NCBI RefSeq assembly: GCF_000482785.1
Contig: NZ_AXWS01000014.1
Span: forward strand, 310,001-374,000
Source of the DNA: Derxia gummosa DSM 723
Lineage (GTDB): Bacteria; Pseudomonadota; Gammaproteobacteria; Burkholderiales; Burkholderiaceae_E
Length of the DNA: 64,000 bases
Direction: 5' to 3'
Part shown: piece after piece, positions 37,966 through 47,456 of the stretch
Layout: the number at the start of each line of letters is the position of its first letter
Numbering within the stretch: the first letter of the stretch is position 1
Program-made: the position numbers and the translations under genes
The notes under the pieces: generated by a model
Databases searched by the model: none
What the model saw: only the letters and a program-made list of their open reading frames with translations
Told to the model about the DNA's origin: nothing

Positions 37966-38721
37966 TCAGACCCCGAGCAGCTCATGCAATGTGGCCTGCT
38001 TCGAGGGCAGTTCGGCGGCCGCGAATTCCATCGCGATCGCACCGTGCTCCATCACGTAGAAGCGGTCCGCCAGCGGCGCCGCGAAACGGAAGTTCTGCTC
38101 GACCATCAGCACGGTGAAACCCTTGGACTTCAGCGTCGTGATGAGACGGCCGAGCGCCTGGACGATGACAGGGGCCAGCCCCTCGGAGATTTCGTCCAGC
38201 AGCAGCAGGTTGGCCCCGGTGCGCAGGATGCGGGCCACGGCGAGCATCTGCTGCTCGCCGCCCGACAGCCGCGTGCCCGGGCTTTTCGCGCGTTCCTTCA
38301 GGTTGGGGAACATCGCGTAGATCTCGTCGACGCTCATCGGCTTGCCCTCGACGGGCAGGCGCGGCGGGAGCATCAGGTTCTCTTCGGTGCTGAGCGAGGC
38401 GAAGATGCCGCGCTCCTCGGGGCAGAAGCCGACGCCGAGGCGCGCGATGCGATGCGTGGGCAGCGAGATGGTCTCGACGCCGCCCACCTTGATCGACCCC
38501 TTGCGCGCGCCGGTCAGGCCCATGATCGCGCGCATCGTCGTGGTGCGGCCCGCGCCGTTGCGACCGAGCAGCGCCACCACCTCACCCTGCCCCACCCGCA
38601 TGTTCACGCCGTGCAGGATGTGACTCTCGCCATACCAGGCGTGCAGGTCGCGGATGTCGAGCACGAGCGGACCCGCGCCGGCGCCGTGACGGGCGGCCGG
38701 CTGTTCGACGACTGCATCCAT
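37966..38721 (-). CDS. livF: ABC transporter ATP-binding protein LivF
   Basis: 251 residues. Walker A reads LLGRNGAGRTTTMR (about 54-67) with arginine where lysine is standard. The Q-loop is in the usual place, the signature TRLSGGEQQML and Walker B LLLLDEISEGLAP are intact, and the switch histidine region would be near EQNFRFA. It overlaps the livG stop by one base (TGATG). With LivG it powers the importer. The arginine occurs in some LivF proteins of this bacterial group as far as I recall, so activity is probably retained. Confidence 0.93.
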   Translation of the reverse strand: MDAVVEQPAARHGAGAGPLVLDIRDLHAWYGESHILHGVNMRVGQGEVVALLGRNGAGRTTTMRAIMGLTGARKGSIKVGGVETISLPTHRIARLGVGFCPEERGIFASLSTEENLMLPPRLPVEGKPMSVDEIYAMFPNLKERAKSPGTRLSGGEQQMLAVARILRTGANLLLLDEISEGLAPVIVQALGRLITTLKSKGFTVLMVEQNFRFAAPLADRFYVMEHGAIAMEFAAAELPSKQATLHELLGV

Positions 38722-39506
38722 CAGTGCGCTCCTTCGAGTTCCACTTCGGACGTGCCCATGTACACCTCGAGCACGGCGGGATCCTTGGACACGGTGGCGT
38801 AGTCGCCCTCGCAGAGCACCGCGCCGCGTGCCAGCACGGTGATGCGGTCGGCGATGCTCGAAATGACGTTCATGTTGTGCTCGACCATGAGGATGGTCCG
38901 GCCCGCGCTCACCTTCTTGATGAGCTGGGTGACGCGATCGACATCTTCATGGCCCATGCCCTGGGTCGGCTCGTCGAGCAGCATCAGCTCGGGCTCCATC
39001 GCGAGCGTGGTCGCGATCTCGAGCGCGCGCTTGCGGCCGTAGGGCAGGTTGACGGTGACCGTCTTTGCAAACGCTTGCAGATCGACCTGTTCGAGCAGTT
39101 CCATCGCGCGGGCATCGAGCGCCTTGAGGCTGCGTTCGCCCTGCCAGAAGCGGAACGACCAGCCCGTGTTGCGCTGAAGGCCGATGCGCACGTTCTCCAG
39201 CACCGTGAGGTGCGGAAACACCGCCGAGATCTGGAACGAGCGGATCACCCCGCGCCGCGCGATCTGCGCCGGCTTGAGGCTGGTGATGTCGTCACCGTTG
39301 AACAGGATCGTTCCCCGCGTGGGCGTGAGGAACTTGGTGAGCAGGTTGAAGCAGGTTGTCTTGCCGGCGCCGTTCGGGCCGATGAGTGCGTGGATGTCGC
39401 CGCGACGAACCTTGAGGCTCACGTCGTTGACGGCGATGAAACCGCGGAATTCCTTCGTCATGCCGCGGGTTTCGAGGATGCAGTCCTGGGGATGCCCGGT
39501 GGTCAT
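38721..39506 (-). CDS. livG: ABC transporter ATP-binding protein LivG
   Basis: 261 residues from ATG at 39506, preceded by GGGAGGAAGG. Walker A is GPNGAGKTTCFN (about 45-56), signature-like NLPYGRKRALEIAT, Walker B ELMLLDEPTQGMGHED and switch MVEHNMNVI. LivG-type lacks the standard LSGGQ, as usual. It is the first gene of the livG-F-K-H-M group, divergent from iclR. A TTGCAAACGCTTGCAG palindrome-like site lies inside the gene (encodes LQAFAK), and an 11-bp hairpin stands in its leader. Confidence 0.94.
   Translation of the reverse strand: MTTGHPQDCILETRGMTKEFRGFIAVNDVSLKVRRGDIHALIGPNGAGKTTCFNLLTKFLTPTRGTILFNGDDITSLKPAQIARRGVIRSFQISAVFPHLTVLENVRIGLQRNTGWSFRFWQGERSLKALDARAMELLEQVDLQAFAKTVTVNLPYGRKRALEIATTLAMEPELMLLDEPTQGMGHEDVDRVTQLIKKVSAGRTILMVEHNMNVISSIADRITVLARGAVLCEGDYATVSKDPAVLEVYMGTSEVELEGAH
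39065..39080. repeat. palindrome TTGCAAACGCTTGCAG (copy in livG)
   Basis: A near-perfect copy of the recurring TTGCAANCGNTTGCAA motif, within livG coding sequence. Confidence 0.65.
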
Positions 39507-39824
39507 CGCGCCTTCCTCCCTCTCAAGCGTCCCGACGGCGCGGGCCTTGTGGACACCGCGCCGTCGTTCCGTGCGGCAGCACCGCAATCGATGCCGCCGC
39601 CTGTCTCCCAACTGTCTCTTTGTGGCGGATTCCGCTCTGCTTTTTTCGCCGCACTCTTCGGTGCGACGCGGGGCGAATCATGCGTGAGCGTATGGGTGAT
39701 GGCTCTGCGGACAAACACCAATGCCGATACAACCTATTGAACGCGGTTCAACCGGCTGGATAACTTGCCGCGCCGCGCAAGAGCCCCGACCGGCTGGCGC
39801 GCGCGGCAGGAAGGGAACCGGAAG
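39507..39824. promoter_or_regulatory. livG/iclR divergent regulatory region
   Basis: 318 non-coding bp between divergent livG and iclR. A perfect 11-bp stem, CGACGGCGCGG (39533-39543) and CCGCGCCGTCG (39556-39566), with a 12-nt loop lies 27 bp before the livG start, in its leader. A perfect 15-bp palindrome TTGAACGCGGTTCAA (39737-39751) lies 73 bp before iclR and is a fair candidate operator for the IclR protein. No promoter hexamers are clear. Confidence 0.5.
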
Positions 39825-40613
39825 ATGTCCGTTCTTGTCCCGGCGATCGAACGCGCCGCCGCCATCCTCGATCTCGTTGCCGCCTCGCAGCACGGCCTCA
39901 CGGTGGCCGAACTGGCCGAACGGCTGAACCTGCCGCGCAGCAGCACGCACAACCTGTGCGGCACGCTCGCGCACGTCGGGCAGCTGCATCGCGAGGCGGG
40001 CGGGCGCTACTGCATCGGTGCCGCGATCGCGCGCTACGCCGAGGCCTTCGTCGAGCAGACCGATCTGACGCGCGAATTCGGCCATGCGCTCGACCGACTG
40101 GCCGAGCCGGATGTCGCCTATCTGCTGGCGACGCTCGACCAGCGCGACACGGTCTATCTCGCCCACCGCAACGGCTCGCATCCGATCGGGCTCAACTTCC
40201 GCACCGGCATGCGGTTGCCGGCCGTGTTCACCGCGACCGGCAAGGCGGTGCTCTCGACCCTGCCGCCAGCGGAGGTGCGCGCGCTGATGCGCGGCCATTG
40301 GCCCAAGCCGCTCACGCGCAACAGCGTCGGCGGCGTCGATGCGCTCATGGCCCAGCTCGACGAGGTGCGCGAGCGCGGCTGGTCGGTCGATGCGGGCGAG
40401 GTGCGCGAAGGGCTGTTCTTCTACGGCGCGCCGGTGTGCGCGGCGGGCAGCGCGCGCGCGGTGGGCGCGGTGTCGGTCAGCCTGTTCGTGAGCGAGCCCG
40501 GCGCGGCGGTGCAGGAACGCGCATCGCGCGCGGTGCTGCGGCTGGCCGAGGAAATCAGCATGCGGCTCGGTGGCGGAGCCACCGGCACCGCCAAGCGGCC
40601 GACACGACGATAA
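39825..40613 (+). CDS. IclR family transcriptional regulator
   Basis: 262 residues from ATG at 39825, chosen because MSVLVPAIERAAAILDLVAA begins the IclR winged helix. The recognition helix is within LTVAELAERLNLPRSSTHNL. The C-terminal effector domain has GLNFRTGMRLPAVFTATGKA and ends with ASRAVLRLAEEISMRLGG. IclR proteins bind small carboxylic or aromatic acids. Divergence from the liv-type transporter suggests it controls that operon and perhaps itself, with the palindrome at 39737-39751 a likely site. Confidence 0.88.
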   Translation: MSVLVPAIERAAAILDLVAASQHGLTVAELAERLNLPRSSTHNLCGTLAHVGQLHREAGGRYCIGAAIARYAEAFVEQTDLTREFGHALDRLAEPDVAYLLATLDQRDTVYLAHRNGSHPIGLNFRTGMRLPAVFTATGKAVLSTLPPAEVRALMRGHWPKPLTRNSVGGVDALMAQLDEVRERGWSVDAGEVREGLFFYGAPVCAAGSARAVGAVSVSLFVSEPGAAVQERASRAVLRLAEEISMRLGGGATGTAKRPTRR

Positions 40614-40713
40614 GCCTCTTTTTGGCTACATCTTTCACGGCCTGGCCGGCACGCGCCGGCCGCCGGTCTCGCCGATCCTCCGCGCCCGGCGCACCGCCCT
40701 CGGCGCCGCCGGC

Positions 40714-43239
40714 TCAGCCGCCCGTTCGGCGCGCGATGGCCGGTGGGCTGAGCGCCAGCCGCGTCACCACCACCTCGCCGTCCTGGATGAGCTGCAACTG
40801 GCTGCCGCGCCTCGGCAGCAGCGACTTGAGCAGGCCCAGCCCACTGGTCGCGCGGCCGATGCGCGCAAGGTCGAAGCCCTCGGGCAACCGGCCCTCGTTG
40901 CGCAGCGTCACCACCACCTGCTCGCCGTCGGCCTCGAAGCTCGCCGCCACCGCCGCGAGCGGCCGCCGGTGCTTGACCGCGTTCGTGCCCAGCTCGTTGA
41001 GCACCAGCGCCAGCGGTACAGCCTCCTGCTCGGGCAGCACGATCTCGTCCAGCCCGCTGCCCGATTCGGTCACGGCCAGCCGCATGTCGTACAGCGAGCC
41101 GACGTTGTTGATGACGGCCTTGGCCATCGCCAGCAGCGGCAGGGCCTCGCGCGCGCGCATCTGCAGGCCGTGCACCTGCGAGATCGCCTGGATCTGGCCC
41201 ACGACCTCGGTCAGCACATCGGCGATCTGCGGCCGGCTGCGCGCGGTCTGCTGGAGCAGGCCCGCCACGCCCTGGAGATTGTTCTTGATGCGGTGATGCA
41301 CCTCGCGCACCAGCAGGTCGCGCTGCTCCTCCAGCGCGCGCATACGCGCCGCCTCGGTCTGGCGCTGCTCGGTCACGTCATCGACGATCGCGAAGTCCAT
41401 GCGCCGGCCATCGGCGAGCTGGCGCCGACTCAGGCGCAGCTGGCCCATGCGCTCGCCCTTGCGCGGATGGAGGATGCGGAAGTCGATGCCGCCCTCGCCG
41501 TCGATCTCGTCGGCCGCGCTCACATGGGCGCGCACGCGCGCCACGTCGTCGTGATGCACCGGGCCGCCGGCCGAGAACGGCATGCGGCGCAGCTCGTCGA
41601 TCGTGCCGCCGAAGATGTCGGCGTACTGGCGCTCGTTCACGTACAGCAGCTCGCCGGTCGCGGCATCGGCGATGTAGAACACGCTGCCGATGTTCTCGGC
41701 AAATAATCGGAAGCGCTCCTCCGATGCGCGCAACGCCAGCTCGGATTCGCGCTCGCGCGTCACGTCGACGATGGCGGCGATCGTGGCGCAGCCATCGTCG
41801 CGGCCGGTGTCGAGCCAACTGCCGTGCACCACGGCCCAGAACGGCGAGCCGTCGGCGCGGCGCAGCCGGCAGTCGAACTGGTAGGGCCCGCGCCGACCCT
41901 CCTCGCGCGAGAAGCGCTCGCGCAGCCGCGCGAACTCGGCCGCGTCGTCGAACAGCGCCTCGACCTCGGCGCCCTGCATCGCGCCCGCACCCTGCATGAA
42001 GAGGCGCTCGAAATGCGGGTTCGCGCGCACCACGCGACCGTTGGCCACATGCACGAGGCCGAGCACCGCGCTGTCGAACACCAGCGACAGCTCGCGCAGC
42101 GCGTTGCGCAGCGCCTTCTCGATCGCGCGCTGCTCGGTGATGTCCTGCAGGCACACCACCGCGCCGGCGCTGCGCCAGTGGGTGTTGCCGATCGGCGCGC
42201 CGTACACGCGGCACAGCAGCGGCTGGCCGTCCTTGCGTCGGAGCCGCGCCTCCAGCGTGAAGGCGCGGCCCGCGTCGAGCGCGCCGATGGCGGTGGCCGC
42301 GAGCGAGCGCACCTCGGCCTCGCTCTCGACCAGCCGGGTCCAGTCGATGAGACGCAGTTCGCCCTGGTCGTAGCCGAGCAACGTGCTCATGTGCTGGCTG
42401 ATGCGCACCGGCTGCATGTCCTTGAAGAACACGATGCCGAGCGGCGCGCTCTCGACGATGGCGCGCGTCTCGGCAAACGAATGCAGCAGCGCCTGCTGCT
42501 GCTCCAGCTCGGCGCTGCGGTCGCGCGCCAGCGCAAACACCGTCGGCTCGCCGCCGAGGGCCGAGAAGGCGCAGAACACCTCCACCGGCAGCAGGCTGCC
42601 GTCACGGCGGCGCAGCCGGGTCTGGTAGTAGTGGCCGTGGGTCTCGACCAGGCGCGACCAGGTCGTCGAGAACGCCGCGCGCGGCGAATCGACATCGATG
42701 TCGAAGATGCTGCCGCCGATCAGCTCGGCGCGCGGCGAACCGAGCGCGGTCTGCGCCGTGGCATTGGCGTCGAGCACGCGCCCCTCGCGGTCATAGCGCA
42801 GCACCAGCAGGCCGGCCGATTCGAGCGCCTCGCGCAGCGCGTCGACATGCTGGCCGAGCACGCGCTCGGTGGTGGCGTCGGTCAGGTGCAGCAGCACGCC
42901 GACATGGCGGCCGGCGGCATCGCGCAGCACGCCGCGCCGCATGTCGAGCCAGCGCCTGCCCTGGGGGCCGTCATCCCACGCGAAGGCTTCGCGCGCGTCG
43001 TCGCGGCCGTCGTGGATGGGGCGCAGCGCGATGGCTTCGAGCCGCTCGGCCACCGGCCGCGGCAGCACCTCGATCGGGCGATGACCGAGCGCGCGCGGCG
43101 CCGGCACGCCGGTCAGCTCGACGATGGCCGGATTCCAGACCCGCAGCTTCAGTTCGGTATCGAGCACCGCGGTCGCGATCGGCGACGGACCGAAGGCCGT
43201 TGCCTGGGCTTCGAACATCGAGGCTGCATCGCCGTCCAT
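40714..43239 (-). CDS. cytoplasmic sensor histidine kinase with five PAS domains (HisKA_2 type)
   Basis: 841 residues from ATG at 43239, with AGGTGA upstream; a GTG at 43245 is possible. Five PAS-like modules follow each other (about 8-125, 130-250, 255-375, 380-505, 510-630), several with PAC-type ends such as RRKDGQPLLCRVYG. Next is a HisKA_2 dimerisation domain with REVHHRIKNNLQGVAGLLQQ (phospho-acceptor His about 646) and a HATPase with LVLNELGTNAVKH. No membrane helix is seen, so it senses an internal signal. No response regulator gene is next to it. It begins 7 bp after the dehydrogenase gene ends. Confidence 0.87.
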   Translation of the reverse strand: MDGDAASMFEAQATAFGPSPIATAVLDTELKLRVWNPAIVELTGVPAPRALGHRPIEVLPRPVAERLEAIALRPIHDGRDDAREAFAWDDGPQGRRWLDMRRGVLRDAAGRHVGVLLHLTDATTERVLGQHVDALREALESAGLLVLRYDREGRVLDANATAQTALGSPRAELIGGSIFDIDVDSPRAAFSTTWSRLVETHGHYYQTRLRRRDGSLLPVEVFCAFSALGGEPTVFALARDRSAELEQQQALLHSFAETRAIVESAPLGIVFFKDMQPVRISQHMSTLLGYDQGELRLIDWTRLVESEAEVRSLAATAIGALDAGRAFTLEARLRRKDGQPLLCRVYGAPIGNTHWRSAGAVVCLQDITEQRAIEKALRNALRELSLVFDSAVLGLVHVANGRVVRANPHFERLFMQGAGAMQGAEVEALFDDAAEFARLRERFSREEGRRGPYQFDCRLRRADGSPFWAVVHGSWLDTGRDDGCATIAAIVDVTRERESELALRASEERFRLFAENIGSVFYIADAATGELLYVNERQYADIFGGTIDELRRMPFSAGGPVHHDDVARVRAHVSAADEIDGEGGIDFRILHPRKGERMGQLRLSRRQLADGRRMDFAIVDDVTEQRQTEAARMRALEEQRDLLVREVHHRIKNNLQGVAGLLQQTARSRPQIADVLTEVVGQIQAISQVHGLQMRAREALPLLAMAKAVINNVGSLYDMRLAVTESGSGLDEIVLPEQEAVPLALVLNELGTNAVKHRRPLAAVAASFEADGEQVVVTLRNEGRLPEGFDLARIGRATSGLGLLKSLLPRRGSQLQLIQDGEVVVTRLALSPPAIARRTGG

Positions 43240-43246
43240 GGTCACC

Positions 43247-44284
43247 TCAGCTGCGTTGCCGGGCCGTCAGTGCCTCGGGGTTGACCAGTTTGGGACGCAC
43301 GCGGTCGATGTCGTTGGCGACATAGGCGAGCAGGTTGTCGAATGCCTCGCCGAAGTACTTCTCGTAGCTGTCGCGCTCGACATAGCCGATGTGCGGCGTG
43401 CAGATCGTGTTCTCGAGCCGCAGCAGCGGATGGCCCTGGAGGATGGGCTCGGACTCGAACACGTCGAGCGCCGCGAAGCCCGGCCGGCCGTTGTTGAGCG
43501 AGCGCAGCAGCGCATCGGGCTCGACCAGCTCGGCGCGGCTGGTGTTGACGAACAGCGCGGTCGGCTTCATGCGCTGGAGGTCGTCATGCGTGATGAGGCC
43601 GCGCGTCGCTTCGCTCAGGCGCAGATGCACGCTGAGCACATCGCTCTCGCCAAAGAACTGGTTGCGCGATTCCGCCGTCAGATAGCCATCGGCGCGCGCC
43701 GCCTCGCGCGACCGCTCGCTGCCCCACACCATCACTTTCATGCCGAAGGCGCGACCGTAGCCGGCCACCAGCCGGCCGATGCGTCCATAGCCCCAGATAC
43801 CGAGCGTCGAGCCGCGCAGCACGCGGCCCAGGCCATGGTTGGGCGGCATCGTGGCGCCCTTGAGACCCGACTGCTGCCAGGCGCCGTGGATCAGCTTCAT
43901 GACGTACTGCGGCAGCCGGCGCTGGGCCGCGAGCACCAGCGCCCAGGTGAGTTCGGCGGCGGCCACCGGATCGCCCGTGCCCTCGAACACGGCGATGCCG
44001 CGCGCGGTGCAGGCGTCGAGGTCGAGATGGCTGTCGTTGCCCCGGCCGACCCGCCCGGTCTGCGAGATCACGCGCAGGTTGGGCAGCTTGTCGAACACGG
44101 CGGCGTTGAGCCGGGTGCGCTCGCGGATCAGCACGAGCGCCTCGGCATCGCGCAGCCGCACGCTGAGCTGGCCCGCGCCCTTGACGGTGTTGGTGAAGAT
44201 CTTCACGGCATGGCCGTCGAGCCGCTTGAAGCAGTCGAGGTGGCGGACCGCGTCCTGATAGTCGTCGAGTACAGCGATGTTCAT
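43247..44284 (-). CDS. D-2-hydroxyacid dehydrogenase family protein
   Basis: 345 residues from ATG at 44284. The NAD-binding motif is LGIWGYGRIGRLVAGYGRAF (GxGxxG). The catalytic Arg lies in FVNTSRAELVEPDAL, the Glu in LDVFESEP, and the His in TPHIGYVERD. It resembles phosphoglycerate dehydrogenase-like enzymes that reduce 2-oxoacids or oxidise D-2-hydroxyacids; the substrate is not evident. Upstream and downstream genes suggest co-expression with the five-PAS kinase. It is divergent from pckG. Confidence 0.9.
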   Translation of the reverse strand: MNIAVLDDYQDAVRHLDCFKRLDGHAVKIFTNTVKGAGQLSVRLRDAEALVLIRERTRLNAAVFDKLPNLRVISQTGRVGRGNDSHLDLDACTARGIAVFEGTGDPVAAAELTWALVLAAQRRLPQYVMKLIHGAWQQSGLKGATMPPNHGLGRVLRGSTLGIWGYGRIGRLVAGYGRAFGMKVMVWGSERSREAARADGYLTAESRNQFFGESDVLSVHLRLSEATRGLITHDDLQRMKPTALFVNTSRAELVEPDALLRSLNNGRPGFAALDVFESEPILQGHPLLRLENTICTPHIGYVERDSYEKYFGEAFDNLLAYVANDIDRVRPKLVNPEALTARQRS

Positions 44285-44626
44285 GTCGGCAATGGTCCGC
44301 GAAGCCCGCGAAAAGCGAAAGCCGCGTGAGGATGACGGCACGATCGATATCCCACGATACGGTATTGCACATCGTGATATGCAGCCGACCGGACCAGCCG
44401 CCCCGCCCAGCCGCCCCCGGCAACGACCGCCGCGGCGTCGACCCACCCTGGTTTCCCCTGCGTAACAGGTGCTTGAGCTTTTCGGCCTTGGCGAGGACGG
44501 CTAGCGGTTATGTTCATCGGCTCGGAAAAACAAGAACGACCGCGCGCGAATGCATGCCGCCGGCCCGCGCCACAGAGCGCCGCCGGCTCCGGATTTCGTC
44601 AATGTGATGTGTGGGAGAGGCACTTC
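44285..44626. promoter_or_regulatory. pckG/dehydrogenase divergent region
   Basis: 342 non-coding bp. An inverted repeat, ATATCCCACGAT (44347-44358) and ATCGTGATAT (44371-44380), with two extra bases in the left arm, lies in a locally AT-rich stretch. It may be an operator or overlap the leftward promoter. GGGAGAGG stands before the pckG ATG. Nothing else stands out. Confidence 0.4.
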
Positions 44627-46492
44627 ATGAACCAAGCAGAAATCGCCCGCCTGGGCGTCCCGGACTACGTCCGCAACCAGAAACTCGTCGCCTGGGTCCA
44701 GAGCATCGCCGCCCTGACCAAGCCCGACTCGATCTACTGGGCCGACGGCTCCGAAGAGGAATACGACCGCCTCTGCGCGCAGATGGTCGCCTCGGGCACG
44801 CTGCGCAAGCTCAGCGATGAAAAGCGCCCCAACAGCTACCTCGCCTGGTCCGACCCGAGCGACGTGGCCCGTGTCGAAGACCGCACCTTCATCTGCAGCG
44901 AGAAGCCCGAGGACGCCGGCCCCACCAACAACTGGACCGACCCGGCCGAGATGCGCGGCACCCTGAACGGCCTGTTTGACGGCTGCATGAAGGGCCGCAC
45001 GCTGTACGTGATCCCGTTCTCGATGGGCCCGCTCGGTTCGCCCATCGCCCACATCGGCATCGAGCTTTCCGACTCGCCCTACGTGGTCGTGAACATGCGT
45101 TCGATGACCCGCATGGGCAAGGCTGTGTACGACGTGCTCGGCACTGACGGCGAGTTCGTGCCCTGCGTGCACACCGTGGGCAAGCCGCTGGCCGAGGGCG
45201 AGGCCGATGTGGCCTGGCCGTGCAACAGCACCAAGTACATCGTCCACTTTCCGGAAACGCGCGAGATCTGGTCGTTCGGCTCGGGCTACGGCGGCAACGC
45301 CCTGCTCGGCAAGAAGTGCTTCGCGCTGCGCATCGCCTCCAACATGGGCCGCCAGCAGGCCGAGAAGGACGGCACCGGCTGGCTCGCCGAGCACATGCTC
45401 ATCCTCGGCGTGACGTCGCCCGAGGGCCGCAAGTACCACGTCGCGGCGGCCTTCCCGTCGGCCTGCGGCAAGACCAACTTCGCGATGCTGATCCCGCCCG
45501 CCGGCCTCGGCGGCTGGAAGGTCACGACCATCGGCGACGACATTGCCTGGATCAAGCCGGGCTCGGACGGCAAGCTGCGCGCCATCAACCCCGAAGCGGG
45601 CTACTTCGGCGTCGCCCCGGGCACGAACGAGAAGACCAACTTCAACTGCATGGCCTCGCTCAAGGCCAACGTGATCTTCACGAACGTCGCGCTCACCGAT
45701 GACGGCGACGTGTGGTGGGAAGGCATGGGCCCGGCGCCCGCGCACGCGATCGACTGGCAGGGCAAGGACTGGTCGCCCGAGATTGCGAAGGAAACCGGCC
45801 GCAAGGCCGCGCACCCCAACGCGCGCTTCACCGTGCCGGCGGGCCAGAACCCCGTCATCGACGAGGCCTGGGACGATCCGGCCGGCGTGGCGATCGACGC
45901 CTTCATCTTCGGCGGCCGCCGCAGCACCACGGTGCCGCTCGTGACCGAGGCGCGCAGCTGGGACGAGGGCGTGTACATGGCCGCGACCATGGGCTCGGAA
46001 ACCACCGCCGCCGCCGCCGGCCAGCAGGGCGTCGTGCGCCGCGATCCGTTCGCGATGCTGCCCTTCTGCGGCTATCACATGGCCGACTACTTCGCGCATT
46101 GGCTCAACCTCGGCGCGAAGATGGAAGACGGCGGCGCGACGCTGCCGAAGATCTTCTGCGTCAACTGGTTCCGCACCGACGAGAACGGCAAGTTCGTGTG
46201 GCCCGGCTTCGGCGACAACATGCGCGTGCTCAAGTGGATGATCGCGCGCATCGAGGGCAAGGCGGCGGAAGGCGTCGAGCACGTCTTCGGCGTCACGCCC
46301 CGTTACGAAGACCTCGACTGGACCGGCCTCGATTTCTCGAAGGAGGAGTTCGAAAAGGTGACGAGCATCGATACCGCCGGCTGGAAACAGGAGTTCGAGC
46401 TGCATACCGAGCTGTTCCAGAAGCTGCAGGACAAGCTGCCGGCGCGCCTGGCCGAGATCAAGAGCGATTTCGAGAAGCGTCTGGTGGCGTAA
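44627..46492 (+). CDS. pckG: phosphoenolpyruvate carboxykinase (GTP)
   Basis: 621 residues from ATG at 44627, with GGGAGAGG upstream. This is the GTP-dependent class (about 600-620 residues). Markers are [11 protein letters not shown] (kinase-1 loop with the reactive cysteine), [10 protein letters not shown] (metal site) and [12 protein letters not shown]. It interconverts oxaloacetate and PEP, mainly for gluconeogenesis. It stands alone, divergent from the hydroxyacid dehydrogenase, and is followed by a clear hairpin. Confidence 0.97.
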   Translation: MNQAEIARLGVPDYVRNQKLVAWVQSIAALTKPDSIYWADGSEEEYDRLCAQMVASGTLRKLSDEKRPNSYLAWSDPSDVARVEDRTFICSEKPEDAGPTNNWTDPAEMRGTLNGLFDGCMKGRTLYVIPFSMGPLGSPIAHIGIELSDSPYVVVNMRSMTRMGKAVYDVLGTDGEFVPCVHTVGKPLAEGEADVAWPCNSTKYIVHFPETREIWSFGSGYGGNALLGKKCFALRIASNMGRQQAEKDGTGWLAEHMLILGVTSPEGRKYHVAAAFPSACGKTNFAMLIPPAGLGGWKVTTIGDDIAWIKPGSDGKLRAINPEAGYFGVAPGTNEKTNFNCMASLKANVIFTNVALTDDGDVWWEGMGPAPAHAIDWQGKDWSPEIAKETGRKAAHPNARFTVPAGQNPVIDEAWDDPAGVAIDAFIFGGRRSTTVPLVTEARSWDEGVYMAATMGSETTAAAAGQQGVVRRDPFAMLPFCGYHMADYFAHWLNLGAKMEDGGATLPKIFCVNWFRTDENGKFVWPGFGDNMRVLKWMIARIEGKAAEGVEHVFGVTPRYEDLDWTGLDFSKEEFEKVTSIDTAGWKQEFELHTELFQKLQDKLPARLAEIKSDFEKRLVA

Positions 46493-46590
46493 GCCATCGC
46501 GCGCCGGGCCGCCTGATGACGGACCGGCGCTGCCGGCGGGCCCCGGGCCCGGCCGCTGCTTCGGCAGCCGCGCTGATCGCGGCACCGGTC

Positions 46591-46620
46591 AACGCCCGCC
46601 TTGTGCGGGCGTTGCTGTTT
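46591..46620 (+). terminator. pckG terminator
   Basis: AACGCCCGC (46591-46599), a 5-nt loop and GCGGGCGTT (46605-46613) form a perfect 9-bp stem, followed by GCTGTTTC. It lies about 100 bp past the pckG stop. Confidence 0.75.
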
Positions 46621-46726
46621 CAAGCCTGTGCGTGTCGCCATCCGTCATGGCTTCCGGATCATGGGCAGACGCGAGCATCCGCAACTAGACTCCCCCACTC
46701 CTCACAACTCTTATCCCGCGCGAAAA

Positions 46727-47356
46727 ATGCATCTTCTGTCCATCTGCACCGGCCTCGCAGCGCCGCTCGAAACGCCCAAGGGCAAGGTCATGTCCGCGTT
46801 CGTGAAGACGCCCGTCGCGGGCGGCCGCGCCCAGGTGCGCCCGCTCGGCATCGAGGGCGACGAGCAGGTCGATCTGTCGGTGCACGGCGGCCTCGGCAAG
46901 GCGGTTTACGTGTACCCGTCCGAGCACTACACGCTGTGGAACACGATGCGCCGCCAGGCGCTGCGCCCCGAGGGCCGCGTGATCCAGGAAGGCCACATTC
47001 CCTTTGCCGACATTCCCGACCTGCCCTGGGGCGCGGTGGGCGAGAACCTGACGATCGCCGGCCTGCTCGAGAACGAGATCTGGATCGGCGACCGCATGCG
47101 CTTCGGCGAGGTGGAACTGGTGGTGACCGAGCCGCGCCAGCCCTGCTACAAGTTCGCGGCGGCGATGGGCTTCAAACATGCACCCAAGATGATGGTTCAG
47201 GCCGGCTGCTGCGGCTGGTACTGCGAGGTGCGCCGTACCGGCGAGCTGGCCGTGGGCGAAAGCTTCGAGCTCATTGCCGGCGACCGCTACGTCACCATCA
47301 CCGAGCAGTTCGCGCTCGCGACACGCAAGCAGCGCGCGGGCTTCGGGCTGGCCTGA
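46727..47356 (+). CDS. MOSC domain-containing protein (YiiM-like)
   Basis: 209 residues from ATG at 46727. It has the MOSC core seen in YiiM-type proteins: DLSVHGGLGKAVYVYPSEHY, GAVGENLTIAGL and TEPRQPCYKFAAAMG with the conserved cysteine that binds molybdenum cofactor. YiiM in E. coli reduces N-hydroxylated base analogues such as 6-N-hydroxylaminopurine. It is soluble with no export signal. It follows pckG after a terminator and converges with tetR, so it has its own promoter. Confidence 0.85.
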   Translation: MHLLSICTGLAAPLETPKGKVMSAFVKTPVAGGRAQVRPLGIEGDEQVDLSVHGGLGKAVYVYPSEHYTLWNTMRRQALRPEGRVIQEGHIPFADIPDLPWGAVGENLTIAGLLENEIWIGDRMRFGEVELVVTEPRQPCYKFAAAMGFKHAPKMMVQAGCCGWYCEVRRTGELAVGESFELIAGDRYVTITEQFALATRKQRAGFGLA

Positions 47357-47456
47357 ATCCCCGCATGACGGCGCGCGCTAGCGTCCGGAAGCGCCGCGCA
47401 GGAGCCATCACCACCGCCCGCCGGCGCCGCCTTGTGTCCCGGCGCCGACAACCGCC

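Noticed and set aside
40644-40661. A GGCCGGC/GCCGGCC hairpin between iclR and the kinase gene as a terminator
   Set aside because: It is a stable stem but has no T-run on either side and lies in very GC-rich DNA where such stems are frequent.
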